Notes: a model not told the origin generated them from the sequence alone. 64,000 bases of DNA from Streptomyces nymphaeiformis (GCF_014203895.1 NZ_JACHJY010000006.1:248001-312000); one strand, 5' to 3'. Shown: positions 38,801 to 47,355, numbered from the stretch's first letter. Program-made: numbers and translations.

Positions 38801-39748
38801 TCAGAGACCCGCGACCGACATCCCGTACAGCGTGACCCATGCCAGGCCGATGACGGCGAGCGGCCGGTCTCGCAGGACGACGTCCTCTGGCGCGCCGGCC
38901 GTGCCCCGGTCGGCGAAGACCGCGTACCGCAGCACGCCGAGGACGAAGGCGACGACGGAGAGCTGACGCCACGGCAGGGAGGTCGCCACCGGGCCGGCCT
39001 CCAGGGCCCACAGGCAGTAGCCGAGGACGGCGGTGCCGGCCGCGAGCTGCCAGACGAACCGCAGGTAGCCCGTCGTGTACTGGGTGAGCAGCGCGCGCGT
39101 CGCGCCCTCGGCGCCCTCCATCTGGACGGCCTCGGAGTACCGTTTGGCGGCGACCATGAAGAGCGCGCCGAAGCCGGTCGTGATGAGGAACCAGCGGGAG
39201 AGCGGGATGCCGAGCGCGACCCCGCCGATCATCGCCCGCATCAGGAAGCCGGTGGCGACGACGGCGAGGTCGACGACGAGGACGTGTTTGAGGCGGACGC
39301 AGTACGCGACCTGCATGCCGAGGTACGCGACGAGCAGCGCGGCCGTCAGCGGGCCGCACAGGAGCGCGGCGGCGGTGGCGGAGCCGAGGCCGAGGAGGAT
39401 CCCGGTGCCGGTGGCGAGGGCGGTGGAGACCTGTCCCGAGGCCACGGGGCGGCGGCACTTGGCGGGGTGGGCGCGGTCGGCCTCGGCGTCGCGGGCGTCG
39501 TTGAGGAGGTAGACGGCGGAGGCGGCGGCCGTGAACAGGGCGAAGACCAGGGCGAGTCGGGCCCCGGTCTGCCAGGAGCCGAGCCGGCCGGCGGCGGCGG
39601 GGGCGGCGAGGACGAGGACGTTCTTGACCCACTGGCGGGGCCGGGCGGTCCTGAGCAGCCCGAGCGCCCGGCCTCCGTGCGCCCGCGGGGGCGTGTCCGG
39701 TACGGCGGCGGGCGCGGCGAGCAGGGCGGTCCCGCCCCGCCCGGTCAC
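38801..39748 (-). CDS. Decaprenyl-phosphate phosphoribosyltransferase (UbiA family)
   Basis: This 315-residue UbiA-type membrane prenyltransferase has about eight or nine helices. The motif LLRTARPRQWVKNVLVLAAP near residue 30, the Mg-binding NDARDAEAD near 85 and the second site, here YSEAVQMEGAEGATR near 185, fit DPPR synthases (Rv3806c-like). The enzyme transfers 5-phosphoribose from PRPP to a polyprenyl phosphate. GTG overlaps the stop of the phosphatase gene (GTGA). With the PAP2 phosphatase, DprE1 and DprE2 genes it makes a full route to decaprenylphosphoryl-arabinose. The first 20 residues are a low-complexity extension. Confidence 0.9.
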   Translation of the reverse strand: MTGRGGTALLAAPAAVPDTPPRAHGGRALGLLRTARPRQWVKNVLVLAAPAAAGRLGSWQTGARLALVFALFTAAASAVYLLNDARDAEADRAHPAKCRRPVASGQVSTALATGTGILLGLGSATAAALLCGPLTAALLVAYLGMQVAYCVRLKHVLVVDLAVVATGFLMRAMIGGVALGIPLSRWFLITTGFGALFMVAAKRYSEAVQMEGAEGATRALLTQYTTGYLRFVWQLAAGTAVLGYCLWALEAGPVATSLPWRQLSVVAFVLGVLRYAVFADRGTAGAPEDVVLRDRPLAVIGLAWVTLYGMSVAGL

Positions 39749-40455
39749 CGGCCGGCCTCCGCGCGCGCGAGGAGGGAGCGGCCCGCCGCCGCCGTGGCGG
39801 CGCCGAGGAGGGCGCCGGCGGCGACGTCGCTCGGGTAGTGGACGCCGACGACGAGCCGGGAGAGGCACATCGCGAGGGCCGCCGGGGCGGCGAGCCGGCC
39901 GGCGGTCGGGTGGAGCGCGCCGAAGACGACGACCGCGGCGGCGGCCGAGGTGGCGTGGGAGCTGGGGAAGGAGTGCCGGCCGGCGGTGCGCACGAGGGGC
40001 TCGTACGTCTCCGGGGCCGGCCGGGGGCGTCGTACGAGCCGCTTGACGCCCATGCTGGCGAGGTGTGCGCCGGCGATCAGTGCGGTGCCCCGCAGCCACC
40101 GGTCGCGCCGCGGCCGGTCGACGGCGGCGGCGAGGAGCCCGGCCCCCAGCCAGAGGGCCCCGTGCTCGCCGCTGCGGGAGAGCCCGCGGGCGGCGAGGGC
40201 CACGCCGGGGCGGTGCCCGCAGGAGCGGAGGACGGCGAGGAGACGGCGGTCGGCACCGGGGGGACCGGCCGGGGCGCTCGGCGGACGACCGTCGGGGGTG
40301 CCGGTCGGGGCAGGCGGTGGGCGGCGGTCGGCACCGGGGGGACCGGCCGGGGTGGTCGCCTCGGCCGTGGACGGGCCCGTGCCGCCCGGGAGCTCCGTCG
40401 TGCCCCGTGCCGGGTGGTCGGGTCGTTCGGGTGCGGGCAGGATCGGCTCGCGCAT
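39745..40455 (-). CDS. PAP2-family phosphatase (DPPR phosphatase candidate)
   Basis: This 236-residue membrane phosphatase has the PAP2 motifs KRLVRRPRP near residue 137, FPSSHATS near 160 and SRLVVGVHYPSDV near 200. The N-terminal 70 residues are disordered and contain a repeated decapeptide, PAGPPGADRR, encoded by a 31-bp direct repeat. It probably removes the 5-phosphate of polyprenyl-phosphoryl-phosphoribose, as Rv3807c is thought to do. It is coupled to the phosphoribosyltransferase gene and divergent from the DprE1-type gene. Confidence 0.86.
   Translation of the reverse strand: MREPILPAPERPDHPARGTTELPGGTGPSTAEATTPAGPPGADRRPPPAPTGTPDGRPPSAPAGPPGADRRLLAVLRSCGHRPGVALAARGLSRSGEHGALWLGAGLLAAAVDRPRRDRWLRGTALIAGAHLASMGVKRLVRRPRPAPETYEPLVRTAGRHSFPSSHATSAAAAVVVFGALHPTAGRLAAPAALAMCLSRLVVGVHYPSDVAAGALLGAATAAAGRSLLARAEAGR
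40244..40352. repeat. 31-bp perfect direct repeat inside the PAP2 gene
   Basis: The same 31 bases occur at 40244-40274 and 40322-40352 (78-base offset), both in frame and encoding PAGPPGADRR. The repeat is confined to the disordered N-terminus. Confidence 0.8.
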
Positions 40456-40627
40456 CCGTGTTCGTCCCCCTTCGGGGCTCGCCGTTCGGGTCGGTCACAC
40501 GCGACTCTGGCGCGGGCCGGCCCCGAGGGGGCCAGGACTCTTGTATGACACTCCTTTAATCACCCATTTCGACGAACCACCCTGCAATACCGACATAAGC
40601 CGCATACCCGGCTATACGGTCACCTCC

Positions 40628-42004
40628 ATGGCTGTCGAGACCCGCGTCCTGGACGACGACTGCGAAGCGATCACCGGCTGGGGCCGCACCGCCCCCACCC
40701 TCGCGCGCGTGCAGCGGCCCCGCGGGCACGCCGAGGTCGCCGAGGCCCTCCGGACCTGCGGCCCCCGCGGCGCCGTCGCCCGCGGCCTCGGCCGCGCGTA
40801 CGGGGACGCCGCGCAGAACGCCGGCGGCACCGTCCTCGACATGACGGGCCTCGACCGGATCCTGGCCGTCGACACGACCGCCGGGCTCGTCGTCTGCGAG
40901 GCGGGCGTCAGCCTGCACCGGCTGATGGAGGCGCTGCTGCCGCTCGGCTGGTTCGTCCCGGTCACCCCCGGCACCCGGTACGTGACCGTCGGCGGCGCGA
41001 TCGGCGCCGACATCCACGGCAAGAACCACCACGTCTCGGGTTCCTTCGGCCGCCACGTGACCGCGCTCGAACTCCTCACCGCCGACGGCGAGATCCGGAC
41101 GGTGCTGCCCGGGACCCCTCTCTTCGACGCGACCACCGGCGGCATGGGCCTGACCGGCGTGATCCTCTCCGCCACCCTGCGGCTGCTGCCCGTCGAGACC
41201 TCCCTGATGCGCGTGGACACCGACCGCGTCCCCGACCTCGACGAGCTGATGGCCCGGCTCACCGACGGCGACCACCGGTACCGCTACTCCGTCGCCTGGA
41301 TCGACCTGCTCGCCCGGGGCGCCGCCACCGGCCGCGCCGTCCTGACGCGCGGCGACCACGCCCCGTACGACGCGCTGCCCCGCAACCACCGGGCCCGCCG
41401 CGCGCCGCTCGCCTTCCGGCCGGGGCGGCTGCCCGCGCCGCCGCGGCACGTCCCCGGCGGGCTGCTCGGCCGCACCTCCGTCGGGCTCTTCAACGAGCTC
41501 TGGTACCGCGCGGCGCCCCGGTCCGCCACCGGCCGCCTCCAGTCGCTGCCGGCCTTCTTCCACCCGCTCGACGGCGTCCCGCACTGGAACCGGATCTACG
41601 GGCCCGCCGGCTTCGTCCAGTACCAGTTCGTCGTCCCGTACGGGCAGGAGGAGGCCCTCCGGCGGATCGTGCGGCGGATCGCGGACCGGGGCTGCCCGTC
41701 CTTCCTCGCCGTCCTGAAGCGCTTCGGCGCGGGCGATCCCGGCTGGCTGTCCTTCCCCCTGCCCGGCTGGACCCTCGCCCTCGACCTCCCCACCGGCCTC
41801 CCCGGCCTCGGCCGCTTCCTCGACGCGCTCGACGAGGAGGTCGTGGGCGCCGGCGGCCGGGTCTACCTCGCCAAGGACTCCCGGGTCCGGCCGGAGACCC
41901 TGGCCGCGATGTACCCCAGGCTCGACGAGTTCCGGGCGCTGCGCGCGGAACTCGACCCCCGGTCCGTCCTCACCTCGGACCTCGCCCGCCGTCTCGACCT
42001 CTGA
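40628..42004 (+). CDS. dprE1: DprE1-like decaprenylphosphoryl-ribose 2'-oxidase
   Basis: This 458-residue FAD-dependent oxidase close to mycobacterial DprE1 has ITGWGRTAPTLA at the start, ARGLGRAYGDAAQN near 60, and the FAD-binding GADIHGKNHHVSGSFGRH with the conserved histidine near 132. ELWYRAAPRS...HWNRIYGPAGFVQYQF, then LAKDSRVRPETLAAMYPR, follow later. At the benzothiazinone-reactive position (Cys387 in M. tuberculosis, GWNICVD) it reads GWTLALD, so alanine replaces cysteine. Together with DprE2 it epimerises polyprenylphosphoryl-ribose. The ATG follows TACGGT by 7 bases. The gene is divergent from the PAP2 gene and followed by dprE2 after 11 bases. Confidence 0.92.
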   Translation: MAVETRVLDDDCEAITGWGRTAPTLARVQRPRGHAEVAEALRTCGPRGAVARGLGRAYGDAAQNAGGTVLDMTGLDRILAVDTTAGLVVCEAGVSLHRLMEALLPLGWFVPVTPGTRYVTVGGAIGADIHGKNHHVSGSFGRHVTALELLTADGEIRTVLPGTPLFDATTGGMGLTGVILSATLRLLPVETSLMRVDTDRVPDLDELMARLTDGDHRYRYSVAWIDLLARGAATGRAVLTRGDHAPYDALPRNHRARRAPLAFRPGRLPAPPRHVPGGLLGRTSVGLFNELWYRAAPRSATGRLQSLPAFFHPLDGVPHWNRIYGPAGFVQYQFVVPYGQEEALRRIVRRIADRGCPSFLAVLKRFGAGDPGWLSFPLPGWTLALDLPTGLPGLGRFLDALDEEVVGAGGRVYLAKDSRVRPETLAAMYPRLDEFRALRAELDPRSVLTSDLARRLDL

Positions 42005-42015
42005 GGAGTTCCCCC

Positions 42016-42771
42016 GTGAAGGACGCCTTCGGTGCCCCGCAGTCCCTGCTCGTCCTCGGCGGCACCTCCGAGATCGGGCTCGCCACCGCCCGCCGGCTGA
42101 TCGCGCGCCGCACGCGCGTGGTCCGGCTGGCCGGCCGTCCCTCCCCCGCGCTGACGGCCGCCGCGGACTCGCTGCGCGCGCTCGGGGCGGACGTGCGCAC
42201 CGTGCCCTTCGACGCGCTCGACACCGAGTCGCACGAGGAGCGGCTCGGGAAGATCTTCACGGAGGGCGACATCGACATGGTGCTGCTCGCCTTCGGGGTC
42301 CTCGGCGACCAGGCGCGCGACGAGTCCGACCCGGTCGCCGCCGTCCGGGTCGCGCAGACCAACTACACGGGCGCCGTCTCGGCCGGTCTGGTGTGCGCGG
42401 GCGCGCTCCAGGAGCAGGGGCACGGTTCGCTGGTGGTGCTGTCGTCGGTGGCGGGCGAGCGGGCCCGCCGCGCCAACTTCATCTACGGCTCGTCGAAGGC
42501 GGGCCTCGACGCCTTCGCGCAGGGCCTCGGGGACGCGCTGCACGGCACGGGCGTGCACGTCATGGTCGTACGGCCCGGGTTCGTGCGGTCGAAGATGACG
42601 GCCGGGCTCGCGGAGGCGCCGCTCGCGACGACCCCGGAGGCGGTCGCGGGCGCGATCGAGCTGGGGCTGCGGCGGCGCTCGGAGACGGTGTGGGTGCCGG
42701 GGGCACTGCGGCTGGTGATGAGCGCGGTACGGCACGTGCCGAGGCCGCTGTTCCGGCGCCTGCCGGTGTGA
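42016..42771 (+). CDS. dprE2: DprE2-like decaprenylphosphoryl-2-keto-ribose reductase
   Basis: This 251-residue short-chain dehydrogenase has the NAD(P)-binding LLVLGGTSEIGLATARRL near residue 10. LLAFGVLGDQ follows near 90, VVLSSVAGERARRANFIYGSSKAGLDAFAQGL carries the YxxxK pair near 155, and VRPGFVRSKMTAGL lies near 185. It reduces the 2'-keto intermediate to the arabinose form. A GTG start is used after a GAGGAG site. It forms an operon with dprE1 and has no close downstream gene on the same strand. Confidence 0.9.
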   Translation: MKDAFGAPQSLLVLGGTSEIGLATARRLIARRTRVVRLAGRPSPALTAAADSLRALGADVRTVPFDALDTESHEERLGKIFTEGDIDMVLLAFGVLGDQARDESDPVAAVRVAQTNYTGAVSAGLVCAGALQEQGHGSLVVLSSVAGERARRANFIYGSSKAGLDAFAQGLGDALHGTGVHVMVVRPGFVRSKMTAGLAEAPLATTPEAVAGAIELGLRRRSETVWVPGALRLVMSAVRHVPRPLFRRLPV

Positions 42772-42824
42772 CGCAGGGTCCTGCGCCCCTACGCGGTCGG
42801 CGCCGGTGTGACGTACGGCTCCCG

Positions 42825-43415
42825 CTAGGCCGTCGGCGCGGGCGTGTCCACCGGGCTGCCGCCCTGTGCCGGGACCGCCGAGATCGGGCGGCCGCTGCCG
42901 AACTCGTAGTCGTACAGCTTCCGCCACACGCCGTCCGGGCCCTGCTCGTACAGCGCGAAGGAGCGGCAGGTCCAGGCCGCCCCGTAGCCGGCGAGCTCCT
43001 CGAACGCCCGGTCCATCCCCTCCTCGGAGATGCCGTGCGCCACGGTGACGTGCGGGTGGTACGGGAACTGGAGCTCGCGCGCGAGGGGGCCTGCCTCGTC
43101 CCGGATCCGCTCCTGGAGCCGGTTGCAGCAGGACACGCCCTCCGCCAGCGTCACGAAGACGACCGGGGAGAGCGGACGGAAGGTGCCGGTGCCTTCCAGG
43201 CGCACGGGGAACGGCTGGTGGTCGGCGGCGACGCCCGCGAGGTGCGCCTCGATCTCCGGCAGGCGCTCCTCGGGGACCTCGGTCGGCGGGACCAGGGTGA
43301 CGTGCGTGGGGATGCCGTACGCGGCCGGGTCCCCGAAGCCGGCGCGCCGCTCCTGGAGCAGGCTGCCGTAGGGCTCCGGGACCGCGATCGAAACGCCGAG
43401 CGTTACGGTCCCCAC
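42825..43415 (-). CDS. 2H phosphoesterase / 2'-5' RNA ligase-family protein
   Basis: This 196-residue soluble protein has the two HxT motifs of 2H phosphoesterases: IPTHVTLVPPTEV near residue 38 and YHPHVTVAHGI near 120. A conserved RSFALYEQG near 155 and a Pro-rich tail follow. It probably hydrolyses or ligates a 2',3'-cyclic or 2'-5' phosphodiester in RNA or a nucleotide; the true substrate is unknown. GTG follows GGAG by about 6 bases. It is followed on the same strand only by the convergent DprE2 end. Confidence 0.86.
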   Translation of the reverse strand: MGTVTLGVSIAVPEPYGSLLQERRAGFGDPAAYGIPTHVTLVPPTEVPEERLPEIEAHLAGVAADHQPFPVRLEGTGTFRPLSPVVFVTLAEGVSCCNRLQERIRDEAGPLARELQFPYHPHVTVAHGISEEGMDRAFEELAGYGAAWTCRSFALYEQGPDGVWRKLYDYEFGSGRPISAVPAQGGSPVDTPAPTA

Positions 43416-43449
43416 GTCGTTCTCCTCCGTCGTCCGTCGAGATGTGTAC

Positions 43450-43485
43450 GGGTGGTGCAGCGCCAGTGTGCGGCCTGCACCACCC
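43450..43485 (-). terminator. Hairpin after trpS
   Basis: GGGTGGTGCAG (43450-43460) pairs perfectly with CTGCACCACCC (43475-43485), loop of 14. It lies 21 bases after the trpS stop. Confidence 0.6.
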
Positions 43486-43506
43486 TTTCGGCCAGGGTCC
43501 TCGGTC

Positions 43507-44520
43507 TCAGTGCTTGGCGGGCAGGAAGCCGATGCGCTCGTACGTCTGCGCCAGCGTCTCCGCGGCGACCGCGCGGGCCTTCTCCGCTCCCTTGGCCAGG
43601 ACCGAGTCCAGCGTCTCCGGGTCGTCCAGGTATTCCTGGGTGCGGTCCCGGAACGGCGTGACGAAGTCCACCATGACCTCGGCGAGATCCGTCTTCAGCG
43701 CGCCGTACATCTTGCCCTCGTAGCTCTTCTCCAGGTCCTCGACGGAGGTGCCGGTGAGCGTGGACATGATGCTGAGCAGGTTGGAGACGCCGGCCTTGTT
43801 CTCCGGGTCGAAGCGGATCACCGTGTCGGTGTCGGTGACGGCGCTCTTGACCTTCTTCGCGGTGACCTTCGGGTCGTCCAGGAGGTTGATGAGGCCCTTC
43901 GGCGAGGACGCCGACTTGCTCATCTTGATCGTCGGGTCCTGGAGGTCGAAGATCTTCCCCGTCTCCTTGAGGATGTACGGCTTCGGGATCGTGAACGTCT
44001 CGCCGAAGCGGCCGTTGAAGCGCTCCGCGAGGTCGCGGGTCAGCTCGATGTGCTGGCGCTGGTCCTCGCCGACCGGGACCTCGTGGGCCTGGTAGAGCAG
44101 GATGTCCGCGACCTGGAGGATCGGGTACGTGAAGAGGCCGACGCTCGCGTTGCCGACGCCCTGCTTCGCGGACTTGTCCTTGAACTGGGTCATGCGGGAG
44201 GCCTCGCCGAAGCCGGTGAGGCAGTTCATGACCCAGGCGAGCTGGGCGTGCTCGGGGACGTGGCTCTGGACGAAGAGGGTGCAGCGCTCCGGGTCGAGAC
44301 CGGCGGCGAGCAGCTGGGCGGCGGCGAGCCGGGTGTTGGCGCGCAGCTCGGCGGGATCCTGCGGAACCGTGATCGCGTGCAGGTCGACGACCATGTAGAA
44401 CGCGTCGTGGGTCTCCTGCAGGGCGACCCACTGGCGGACGGCGCCGAGGTAGTTGCCGAGGTGGAACGAGCCTGCGGTGGGCTGGATTCCGGAGAGCACA
44501 CGGGGACTGTCAGAGGCCAT
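43507..44520 (-). CDS. trpS: Tryptophanyl-tRNA synthetase
   Basis: This 337-residue class I synthetase has PRVLSGIQPTAGSFHLGNYLGA with the HIGH-type HLGN near residue 20, HLDQRQH-like VGEDQRQHIELTRDLAERFN near 148, and the KMSKS loop in IKMSKSASSPKG near 197. AVTDTDTVIRF then follows. Length is normal for bacteria. The ATG at 44520 is chosen for its match to the family start. Streptomycetes often carry two trpS genes, one indolmycin-resistant; which type this is cannot be settled here. It sits just downstream of glyA on the same strand (13 bases apart). Confidence 0.94.
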   Translation of the reverse strand: MASDSPRVLSGIQPTAGSFHLGNYLGAVRQWVALQETHDAFYMVVDLHAITVPQDPAELRANTRLAAAQLLAAGLDPERCTLFVQSHVPEHAQLAWVMNCLTGFGEASRMTQFKDKSAKQGVGNASVGLFTYPILQVADILLYQAHEVPVGEDQRQHIELTRDLAERFNGRFGETFTIPKPYILKETGKIFDLQDPTIKMSKSASSPKGLINLLDDPKVTAKKVKSAVTDTDTVIRFDPENKAGVSNLLSIMSTLTGTSVEDLEKSYEGKMYGALKTDLAEVMVDFVTPFRDRTQEYLDDPETLDSVLAKGAEKARAVAAETLAQTYERIGFLPAKH

Positions 44521-44533
44521 GCACATCATTCTC

Positions 44534-45856
44534 TCAGGTGTGGGAACCGATCCCCGCCCGGCGGTGGGTGAGACCAGGAACACAGCGTGCCCCCGCGCCC
44601 CCGGGGGCCGGGTACGCGGCCATGAGGGCGGCGACCTCGGCGCGGACGGCGGCGAGGGTGTCCTCGTCGCCGGTGCCGGCGGCGGTGACGGCGCGGTCGA
44701 TCCACTCGGCGACCTCGGGCATGTGGTCCGGTGTGAGGCCGCGGGAGGTGAGGGAGGGGGTGCCGATGCGGATGCCGGAGGGGTCGAAGGGCTTCCGCGG
44801 GTCGTACGGGACGGTGTTGTAGTTGACGACGATCCCGGCCCGGTCGAGGGCCTTCGCGGCGATCTTGCCCGGGACCTGCCGGGAGGTGAGGTCGATCAGG
44901 ATCAGGTGGTTGTCGGTGCCGCCGGAGACGAGGTCGAAGCCGCGGGCGAGGAGCGCCTCGGCGAGGGCCTTGGCGTTGGCGACGACGGCGTGGGCGTAGT
45001 CGCGGAAGGAGGGCTGGGAGGCCTCGCGGAGGGCGACGGCGATGGCGGCGGTGGTCTGGTTGTGCGGGCCGCCCTGGAGGCCGGGGAAGATGGCCTTGTC
45101 GAGGGCCTTGGCGTGCTCCTCGCGGGACATGAGCATGGCGCCGCGCGGGCCGCGGAGGGTCTTGTGGGTGGTGGTGGAGATGACGTCCACGTGCCCGACC
45201 GGGGAGGGGTGGGCGCCGCCCGCGATCAGACCGGCGATGTGGGCGACGTCGGCGACGAGGACGGCGCCGGACTCGCGGGCGATCTCGCCGAAGGCGGCGA
45301 AGTCGATGGTGCGGGGCAGCGCGGTGCCGCCGCAGAAGATGACCTTCGGGCGCTCCTTGAGGGCGAGGTCGCGGACCTGGTCGAAGTCGATGAGGCCGTC
45401 GTCCTGGCGTACGCCGTACTGCACGCCCCGGAACCAGCTGCCGGTGGCGGAGACGCCCCAGCCGTGGGTGAGGTGGCCGCCCATGGGGAGGGCCATGCCC
45501 ATGACGGTGTCGCCGGGCTTCGCGAAGGCGAGGTAGACGGCGAGGTTGGCCGGGGAGCCCGAGTACGGCTGGACGTTGGCGTGGTCGACGCCGAAGAGGG
45601 CCTTGGCGCGCTCGATCGCGAGGGTCTCGACCTGGTCGATGTTCTGCTGGCCCTCGTAGTAGCGGCGGCCGGGGTAGCCCTCGCTGTACTTGTTCTGGAG
45701 GACGGTGCCGGAGGCTTCGAGCACGGCGGCGGAGACGTAGTTCTCGCTGGGGATGAGGCGCAGGGTCTCGGCCTGGAGCCGTTCCTCGGCGCCGACGAGG
45801 GCGGCGAGCTCGGGGTCGGCTGCGGCGAGCGCGGGGTGCTGCTGCTGGACGGTCAT
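44534..45856 (-). CDS. glyA: Serine hydroxymethyltransferase
   Basis: This 440-residue PLP enzyme converts serine and tetrahydrofolate to glycine and methylene-tetrahydrofolate. Motifs: LRLIPSENYVS near residue 33, NKYSEGYPGRRYYEGQQNID near 53, VLVADVAHIAGLIAGG near 200, the PLP lysine in STTTHKTLRGPRGAM near 230 and FPGLQGGPHNQT near 257. The ATG at 45856 has GGAGGA 7 bases upstream. A ZTP riboswitch and two alternative hairpins lie in the leader (45886-46005), so expression should rise when 10-formyl-tetrahydrofolate is short and ZTP accumulates. The C-terminus extends some 20 residues past the core. Confidence 0.95.
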   Translation of the reverse strand: MTVQQQHPALAAADPELAALVGAEERLQAETLRLIPSENYVSAAVLEASGTVLQNKYSEGYPGRRYYEGQQNIDQVETLAIERAKALFGVDHANVQPYSGSPANLAVYLAFAKPGDTVMGMALPMGGHLTHGWGVSATGSWFRGVQYGVRQDDGLIDFDQVRDLALKERPKVIFCGGTALPRTIDFAAFGEIARESGAVLVADVAHIAGLIAGGAHPSPVGHVDVISTTTHKTLRGPRGAMLMSREEHAKALDKAIFPGLQGGPHNQTTAAIAVALREASQPSFRDYAHAVVANAKALAEALLARGFDLVSGGTDNHLILIDLTSRQVPGKIAAKALDRAGIVVNYNTVPYDPRKPFDPSGIRIGTPSLTSRGLTPDHMPEVAEWIDRAVTAAGTGDEDTLAAVRAEVAALMAAYPAPGGAGARCVPGLTHRRAGIGSHT

Positions 45857-45885
45857 GATGCGGTCCTCCGGGCGTTCGGCGGAAC

Positions 45886-45924
45886 GGTCCCGTGGCGAGG
45901 TGCGCACGGGACCGGGATCCCGTG
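45886..45924 (-). promoter_or_regulatory. Expression platform: two mutually exclusive hairpins before glyA
   Basis: Stem A pairs CACGGGA (45905-45911) with TCCCGTG (45918-45924). Stem B pairs GGTCCCGTG (45886-45894) with CACGGGACC (45905-45913). The two share 45905-45911 and cannot form together. On the minus strand A folds first, next to the riboswitch; B ends 16 bases before GGAGGA. Switching between them could govern termination or ribosome access. Confidence 0.6.
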
Positions 45925-46005
45925 ATGCCCAGGCGAGCGGCACCTCGTGTGGTGGAGCGCGCTCGGCTCCCCCGGGGTCGCTTCCCCGTACGCCAGTCGC
46001 CGTGC
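45923..46005 (-). ncRNA. ZTP (pfl) riboswitch aptamer upstream of glyA
   Basis: The minus-strand leader contains GGCGACTGGCG (46001-45991), then CCGGGGGAGCCGAG, and ends GCCGCTCGCCTGGGCA (about 45941-45926). These are the conserved halves of the pfl/ZTP aptamer: the 5' GGCGACUGGCG with its helix, and the 3' pseudoknot strand CCGGGGAGCCG...CCGC-CGCCUGGGCA. The class senses ZTP/ZMP, which accumulate when 10-formyl-tetrahydrofolate is scarce, and typically controls glyA, folD and purH. It lies 67 bases before the glyA start. A -10-like CTACTGT lies about 15 bases before it (minus strand, 46021-46015). Confidence 0.85.
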
Positions 46006-46125
46006 GTGTTTCCACAGTAGCGGGCGCGCCGTCGTCGAGGTTTCCCCGTCCGGCATCCGAGCGACGATAAGAAAGGGGCCACAGCCCCTGGGTCACCCCC
46101 GATCCGCAGGACGAACGGAGATCCC

Positions 46126-47331
46126 GTGTCGAGGACAGAAGACGCGATCGCTTCCGCGGACGCGCACAGCGCTCACAACTACCACCCCCTCCCGGTCGTC
46201 GTCGCCTCGGCGGACGGCGCCTGGATGACCGATGTCGAGGGCCGTCGCTACCTCGACATGCTCGCCGGGTACTCGGCGCTCAACTTCGGGCACGGCAACC
46301 GGCGTCTGATCGACGCGGCGAAGGCGCAGCTGGAGCGGGTGACGCTGACCTCGCGCGCCTTCCACCACGACCGCTTCGCCGACTTCTGCGCGCAGCTGGC
46401 GGAGCTGTGCGGCAAGGAGGCGGTGCTGCCGATGAACACGGGGGCGGAGGCGGTCGAGACGGCCGTGAAGACCGCCCGGAAGTGGGGGTACGAGGTGAAG
46501 GGCGTGCCGGACGGGCACGCGAAGATCGTGGTCGCGGCGAACAACTTCCACGGCCGGACGACGACGATCGTGAGCTTCTCGACGGACCACGAGGCGCGGG
46601 ACCACTTCGGGCCGTACACGCCGGGGTTCGAGATCGTGCCGTACGGGGACCTGACGGCGATGGAGGCGGCGGTCACCGAGAACACGGTGGCGGTGCTGCT
46701 CGAACCGATCCAGGGCGAGGCGGGGGTCCTGGTCCCGCCGGCCGGCTATCTGGCGGGGGTGCGGGAGCTGACCCGCCGGCGGAACGTGCTGTTCATGGCG
46801 GACGAGATCCAGTCGGGTCTGGGCCGGACGGGGCGGACGTTCGCGTGCGAGCACGAGGGGGTCGTGCCGGACGTGTACATCCTGGGGAAGGCGCTGGGCG
46901 GCGGTGTGGTGCCGGTGTCGGCGGTGGTGGCCGACCGTGACGTCCTCGGGGTGTTCCGGCCGGGTGAGCACGGGTCGACGTTCGGCGGGAACCCGCTGGC
47001 GTGCGCGGTGGCCCTGGAGGTGATCGCGATGCTGCGGACGGGCGAGTTCCAGGAGCGCGCGGCGGAGCTGGGCGAGCACCTGCACGCGGAGCTGGGGCTG
47101 CTCGTGGGCGGCGGCGCGGTGGAGGCGGTGCGCGGGCGCGGTCTGTGGGCCGGGGTGGACATCGTGCCGTCGAAGGGCACGGGCCGGGAGATCTCGGAGA
47201 AGCTGATGGCGCGTGGGGTCCTGGTGAAGGACACGCACGGTTCGACGATCCGGATCGCTCCGCCGCTGGTCATCTCGAAGGAGGACCTGGACTGGGGCCT
47301 GGAGCAGCTGAGGGGGGTGCTCTCGGACTGA
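46126..47331 (+). CDS. rocD: Ornithine-oxo-acid aminotransferase
   Basis: This 401-residue class-III PLP aminotransferase has HNYHPLPVV at the start and LDMLAGYSALNFGHGNRRLIDAAKAQLE near 42. VLPMNTGAEAVETAVKTARKWGYEVKG near 100 and NNFHGRTTTIVSFSTD near 138 follow. LLEPIQGEAGV near 190, FMADEIQSGLGRTG near 222 and the lysine in YILGKALGGGVVPVSAVV near 250 complete the active-site blocks. It converts ornithine to glutamate semialdehyde in arginine and proline catabolism. GTG follows a GGAG site (ACGGAGATCCCGTG). It is divergent from glyA with the riboswitch leader between them. Confidence 0.93.
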   Translation: MSRTEDAIASADAHSAHNYHPLPVVVASADGAWMTDVEGRRYLDMLAGYSALNFGHGNRRLIDAAKAQLERVTLTSRAFHHDRFADFCAQLAELCGKEAVLPMNTGAEAVETAVKTARKWGYEVKGVPDGHAKIVVAANNFHGRTTTIVSFSTDHEARDHFGPYTPGFEIVPYGDLTAMEAAVTENTVAVLLEPIQGEAGVLVPPAGYLAGVRELTRRRNVLFMADEIQSGLGRTGRTFACEHEGVVPDVYILGKALGGGVVPVSAVVADRDVLGVFRPGEHGSTFGGNPLACAVALEVIAMLRTGEFQERAAELGEHLHAELGLLVGGGAVEAVRGRGLWAGVDIVPSKGTGREISEKLMARGVLVKDTHGSTIRIAPPLVISKEDLDWGLEQLRGVLSD

Positions 47332-47355
47332 CGGGGTCCGCTGGGGAGAGGGCTG

